Below are positions 6,602 through 8,950 of a DNA stretch of 8,950 bases, in pieces. The notes beneath the pieces were generated by a model, which worked only from the letters and a program-made list of their open reading frames with translations, ran no database searches and was not told the origin of the DNA. The DNA comes from Alphaproteobacteria bacterium (GTDB taxonomy: Bacteria > Pseudomonadota > Alphaproteobacteria > ATCC43930 > CGMCC-115725): contig JASHRZ010000202.1 of NCBI GenBank assembly GCA_030037055.1, positions 1 through 8,950 on the forward strand. The letters are read 5' to 3'. The stretch's first letter is position 1. Each line of letters begins with the position of its first letter. The position numbers and the translations under genes are program-made.

Positions 6602-7676
6602 GACCGAGGACGCCATAAAGAGCCAAAGCTACCGCGATGCGGGCGTCGACATTGATGCCGGCGACGCCTTGGTCGAGGCGATCAAGCCGCTTGCCAAGGC
6701 GACGGCGCGGCCCGGCACTCAAGCGGCGCTCGGCGGCTTCGGCGCTCTCTTCGATCTGAAGGCGGCAGGCTACAAGGATCCCATTCTGGTGGCGACGACC
6801 GACGGCGTCGGCACCAAGCTCAAGATCGCCATCGCCACCGGTCGGCACGACACCATCGGCATCGATCTCGTTGCCATGTGCGTCAACGACCTCGTCGTGC
6901 AGGGCGCCGAGCCGCTGTTCTTCCTCGACTATTTCGCCACCGGCAAGCTCGACGTCGCGGCCGCCCGCAGCATTCTCGAGGGCATCGCCATCGCCTGCCG
7001 CGAGGTCGGCTGCGCCTTGATCGGCGGCGAGACGGCTGAGATGCCCGGGATGTACGCCAAGGGCGACTACGATCTCGCCGGCTTCGCCGTCGGCGCGGTC
7101 GAACGCGGCCAGGTGCTCGACGGCAGCACCGTCGCGCCGGACGACGTCGTCCTTGGCCTCGACTCCAGCGGGCTCCATTCCAACGGCTTCTCGCTGGTGC
7201 GCCGCGTCGTCGAGGAGGCCAAGCTCGGCTACGATGCGCCGGCGCCGTTTGCCCCGGAGAAGACGCTGGGCGAGGCGCTGCTGACGCCGACGCGGCTCTA
7301 TGTCCGTAGCTGCCGCGCGGCGCTGGCGGCGGGCGGCGTCAAGGCCTTCGCGCATATCACCGGCGGCGGCCTGGTGGAGAACATTCCGCGCGTCCTGCCG
7401 GATGGGACGGCGGCCGAGATCGACGCGCGCGGCTGGAGCCTGCCGCCGGTCTTCCGTTGGCTCGCCGAGACCGCCGGCATCGCCCGCGCGGAGCTGGCGC
7501 GCACCTTCAACTGTGGCATTGGCATGGTCGCGGTGGTCGAGCCCGACGCGGGCGAACGCGTGCGCGCCGCACTCGAAGGCGAAGGCGAGCGCGTACGGCG
7601 CGTCGGCCGCATCCTCGCGCGCCCCGGCGAGGCGCCGGCCGCGCAGCTCACGCATCTGGAGTCCTGGCCGGGGTAG
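6597..7676 (+). CDS. purM: Phosphoribosylformylglycinamidine cyclo-ligase (AIR synthetase)
   Basis: PurM converts FGAM and ATP to aminoimidazole ribonucleotide, the fifth step of purine synthesis, as a cytoplasmic dimer. Signatures in order from the ATT start: YRDAGVDIDAGDALV (residues 12-26), TTDGVGTKLKIA, GIDLVAMCVNDLVVQGAEP, FLDYFATGKLD, GGETAEMPGMY, DLAGFAVG, SSGLHSNGFSLVRR, HITGGGLVENIPR and FNCGIGMV, all intact. The start is unusual. The family-conserved YRDAGVDIDAG lies upstream of the first conventional codon (TTG at 6669). The frame runs back only to a TAG at 6591, and between them the start-like codons are ATT at 6597, giving a 359-residue protein beginning (M)TTEDAIKSQ, and ATA at 6615. 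ATT 6597 is preferred; no clear ribosome site precedes it. A sequencing error that changed ATG is an alternative. It is divergent from the DUF2066 operon, and purN does not follow. Confidence 0.95.
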   Translation: MTTEDAIKSQSYRDAGVDIDAGDALVEAIKPLAKATARPGTQAALGGFGALFDLKAAGYKDPILVATTDGVGTKLKIAIATGRHDTIGIDLVAMCVNDLVVQGAEPLFFLDYFATGKLDVAAARSILEGIAIACREVGCALIGGETAEMPGMYAKGDYDLAGFAVGAVERGQVLDGSTVAPDDVVLGLDSSGLHSNGFSLVRRVVEEAKLGYDAPAPFAPEKTLGEALLTPTRLYVRSCRAALAAGGVKAFAHITGGGLVENIPRVLPDGTAAEIDARGWSLPPVFRWLAETAGIARAELARTFNCGIGMVAVVEPDAGERVRAALEGEGERVRRVGRILARPGEAPAAQLTHLESWPG

Positions 7677-7771
7677 GAGCCGGGATCAGAAATGCCTGAG
7701 ACAGCGCGCGAGATCATAGGTTCCCCACCTCGCCTTTCCTCTCCGCCACAGAGCTGTCGCCGATGCGATTC

Positions 7772-7907
7772 ACCGCGAAGGCACGAAGGACATGGAGAAT
7801 TGAAGTTGGGCGCGCCCTGCCTTCGCCGAAGCGAAGCCGCTTCGGCTTCGCGCGGGGAGGCAAGCGCGCGGCTCTTCGCTTCTGCGTGCCCTCGGTGCCT
7901 CCACGGT
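7772..7907. repeat. Long imperfect inverted repeat between purM and the membrane protein gene
   Basis: The arms at 7772-7797 and 7882-7907 are inverted copies: 19 of 26 positions pair by eye without gaps, beginning with a shared ACCG and including an unbroken AGGCAC core. The internal 84 bases contain further GC-rich hairpins. The left arm, of the type ACCGCGAAGGCACGAAGG, resembles dispersed intergenic palindromes seen in many bacterial genomes, so a non-coding mobile-type repeat (REP or MITE-like) is likely. It has no coding capacity of its own. A four-base CGAT lies near each end, too short to be called a target duplication. The rest of the 279-base gap (7677-7771 and 7908-7955) shows nothing recognisable. 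Confidence 0.55.
7826..7851. repeat. Two overlapping, mutually exclusive hairpins inside the inverted-repeat element
   Basis: GCGAAGCC (7831-7838) and GGCTTCGC (7844-7851) form a perfect 8-base stem with the 5-base loop GCTTC. A competing stem pairs CCGAAGC (7826-7832) with GCTTCGG (7839-7845) around a 6-base loop. Both use alternating CGAAG/CTTCG units. No run of T follows on either strand, so it is not a standard intrinsic terminator, though it could stabilise or attenuate the purM transcript. It may simply be the apex of the larger inverted repeat. Confidence 0.5.
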
Positions 7908-7955
7908 CGATCTCCCCTACCGGAGCTTTGGCGGCACGTGCGATCGTCCTGCTAG

Positions 7956-8950
7956 ATGCGCGGCACGGCCAAGCTCGCCGCAGCCGCAGCGTTCTGGATC
8001 GCCGTGGTGCTGATCCAGAAATTCAATTGGAATCTCGGCGGCTATAAGGCGCTGGTGATGCTGGCGCTCTTCGCCGCGACGCCCTTCGCCGCGGCCGCCG
8101 CGCGCCGGCCACGCTCGCCCGCCAAGGGGAAGGCCGCGCGCGCGGTGCTCGTTGCCGCGGCGGCGCTGTTTGTGCTGCACGCGGGCTATGCGCTGAAGGA
8201 ACTGCGCCATCCCGCGCTGATCGATGCCGCGACCACGACCCTCGCGGCCGGCGAGGTGCTGCGCGCCGGCGGCGATCCCTATGCCGCGCCGCTCGACGCC
8301 GCGGGGCGGGAAGAGACGGGCGAAGCGCGCTTTGCCGGCTACAAATACCTGCCGCTGACGCTCGCGGCCTATCTGCCGCTGGGCGCGGGTCTCTACGAGC
8401 GCGGCATCGTTCTCACCAACCTCCTGCTGCATTTTGGCACGGTGTGGCTGGTCTTCTGCCTGGCGAGCAGCATGGGCGGCGCCGGCGCCGGCGGTCTCGG
8501 GGCGGTTCTCTATCTCGCGCTGCCCCTGGTGCCGTTTCAGCTCTTCGCCAAAGGGGTTATCGATCCCGTCGCGGTGCTGCCGCTGCTGGCGGCGCTGCTG
8601 CTGGTCGAACGCAACGCGCTGCTGACCGGCCTCGCCGTCGGCCTGTCGCTATCGGCGAAACTGCTGCCCGCCGCGCTGCTGCTGCCCTGCTGCCTGCCCG
8701 CGGCATGGCGGGCGCGGCTCACCTATGCCTTGGGCGTCGGGCTCGGGCTGTTACCGGTGGTGCTCTTCCTGGCCTGGGCGCCGGCGGCGATGGTCGACAA
8801 CATCGTCGTCTTCAACCTGGTCCGCCCGGCCGACAGCACGAGCTGGCTCTTCGCCGCTCCGCCATTCGCGCAGAGCCTCGCGCATGCCGCGCTGGCGGTC
8901 TTCTATTTCGGCGCCTTTGTCGCCGTCTGGCGCCGACCCCCGGCACTGGC
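7956..8950 (+). CDS. Polytopic membrane protein resembling GT-C/GT87 (DUF2029) glycosyltransferases, 3' end beyond the window
   Basis: At least 331 codons are open to the right edge without a stop, and a TAG sits directly before the ATG, so 7956 is the earliest possible start; no clear ribosome site precedes it. Hydrophobic segments lie near residues 7-22, 30-49, 61-79, 131-145, 150-170, 177-195, 202-217, 221-247, 256-275 and 305-325. Between the third and fourth, a loop contains AGGDPYAAPL (104-113) and then YKYLPLTLAAYLPLG (129-143), a layout like the DPY and Y-x-P-P-L segments of GT87/DUF2029 polyprenyl-phosphate-sugar mannosyltransferases. GLAVGLSLSAKLLPAALLLP (225-244), with its mid-membrane Lys235, also fits that family. 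Such enzymes use lipid-linked sugars on the outer face of the inner membrane. The family call is by pattern and topology; acceptor and sugar are unknown. It follows purM after 279 bases and need not share its transcript. Confidence 0.75.
   Translation, partial: MRGTAKLAAAAAFWIAVVLIQKFNWNLGGYKALVMLALFAATPFAAAAARRPRSPAKGKAARAVLVAAAALFVLHAGYALKELRHPALIDAATTTLAAGEVLRAGGDPYAAPLDAAGREETGEARFAGYKYLPLTLAAYLPLGAGLYERGIVLTNLLLHFGTVWLVFCLASSMGGAGAGGLGAVLYLALPLVPFQLFAKGVIDPVAVLPLLAALLLVERNALLTGLAVGLSLSAKLLPAALLLPCCLPAAWRARLTYALGVGLGLLPVVLFLAWAPAAMVDNIVVFNLVRPADSTSWLFAAPPFAQSLAHAALAVFYFGAFVAVWRRPPAL

Noticed and set aside
6537..7655. Upstream extension of the DUF2066 frame by 373 codons
   Set aside because: The added part is antisense to purM and low in complexity, and it precedes a clear signal peptide that must be N-terminal. 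The start at 6536 is therefore used.
7831..7851. Perfect 8-base hairpin as an intrinsic terminator for purM
   Set aside because: No T-tract follows on either strand, it is over 150 bases from the purM stop, and it is better explained as part of the larger inverted repeat.
7692..8047. Two short plus-strand frames in the gap after purM
   Set aside because: They run through the inverted-repeat element, have Arg/Ser/Cys-rich products, and the second overlaps the start of the membrane protein. No ribosome site or family supports them.
7917..8432. Minus-strand frame of 171 codons
   Set aside because: It is antisense to the membrane protein gene, whose hydrophobic, motif-bearing frame is the better reading. 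The product is Gln/Arg/Gly-rich with no domain.

Overview
The window is a GC-rich, gene-dense stretch of bacterial chromosome that looks like core genome of an alphaproteobacterium, perhaps Rhodospirillales-like or Rhizobiales-like. This rests on gene order and protein character: an Hda/HdaA-type DnaA regulator, an AI-2E/PerM-family membrane protein, a short CDP-alcohol phosphatidyltransferase and a DUF2066 exported protein lie next to purM on one side and ppk-ppx on the other. That neighbourhood is familiar from alphaproteobacteria. No tRNA, rRNA, CRISPR array, transposase, integrase or phage gene was seen.

Layout, left to right. (1) On the minus strand, the 5' part of ppx (exopolyphosphatase, cut by the left edge) follows ppk (polyphosphate kinase) with a 14-base gap. 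This is a polyphosphate synthesis and degradation pair. (2) sixA, a small histidine phosphatase on the plus strand, diverges from ppk across a short AT-rich gap and converges on hda, with which it shares a TTAA stop overlap. (3) A tight four-gene minus-strand operon runs from 6536 down to 3103: DUF2066 protein, CDP-alcohol phosphatidyltransferase, AI-2E-family permease, hda. It has an 8-base gap, a 4-base GTGA overlap and a Shine-Dalgarno sequence that overlaps a stop codon. (4) purM diverges from that operon on the plus strand. The approximately 60-base gap between them holds a perfect 15-base palindrome, and purM has no ATG/GTG/TTG that would retain its conserved N-terminus; the best start is an ATT inside the palindrome. 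(5) A 279-base gap follows purM and contains a long imperfect inverted repeat of dispersed-repeat type. (6) A multi-membrane-segment protein resembling GT-C/GT87 glycosyltransferases starts at 7956 and runs off the right edge. purN, often next to purM, is not present here.

Functionally the window mixes polyphosphate metabolism (ppk, ppx, possibly sixA), control of replication initiation (hda), envelope and phospholipid functions (phosphatidyltransferase, permease, DUF2066, GT-like protein) and purine synthesis (purM). No wholly new system is evident. The points worth following up are the non-canonical purM start together with its palindrome, the inverted-repeat element, the truncated membrane glycosyltransferase-like gene, and the placement of sixA beside ppk.
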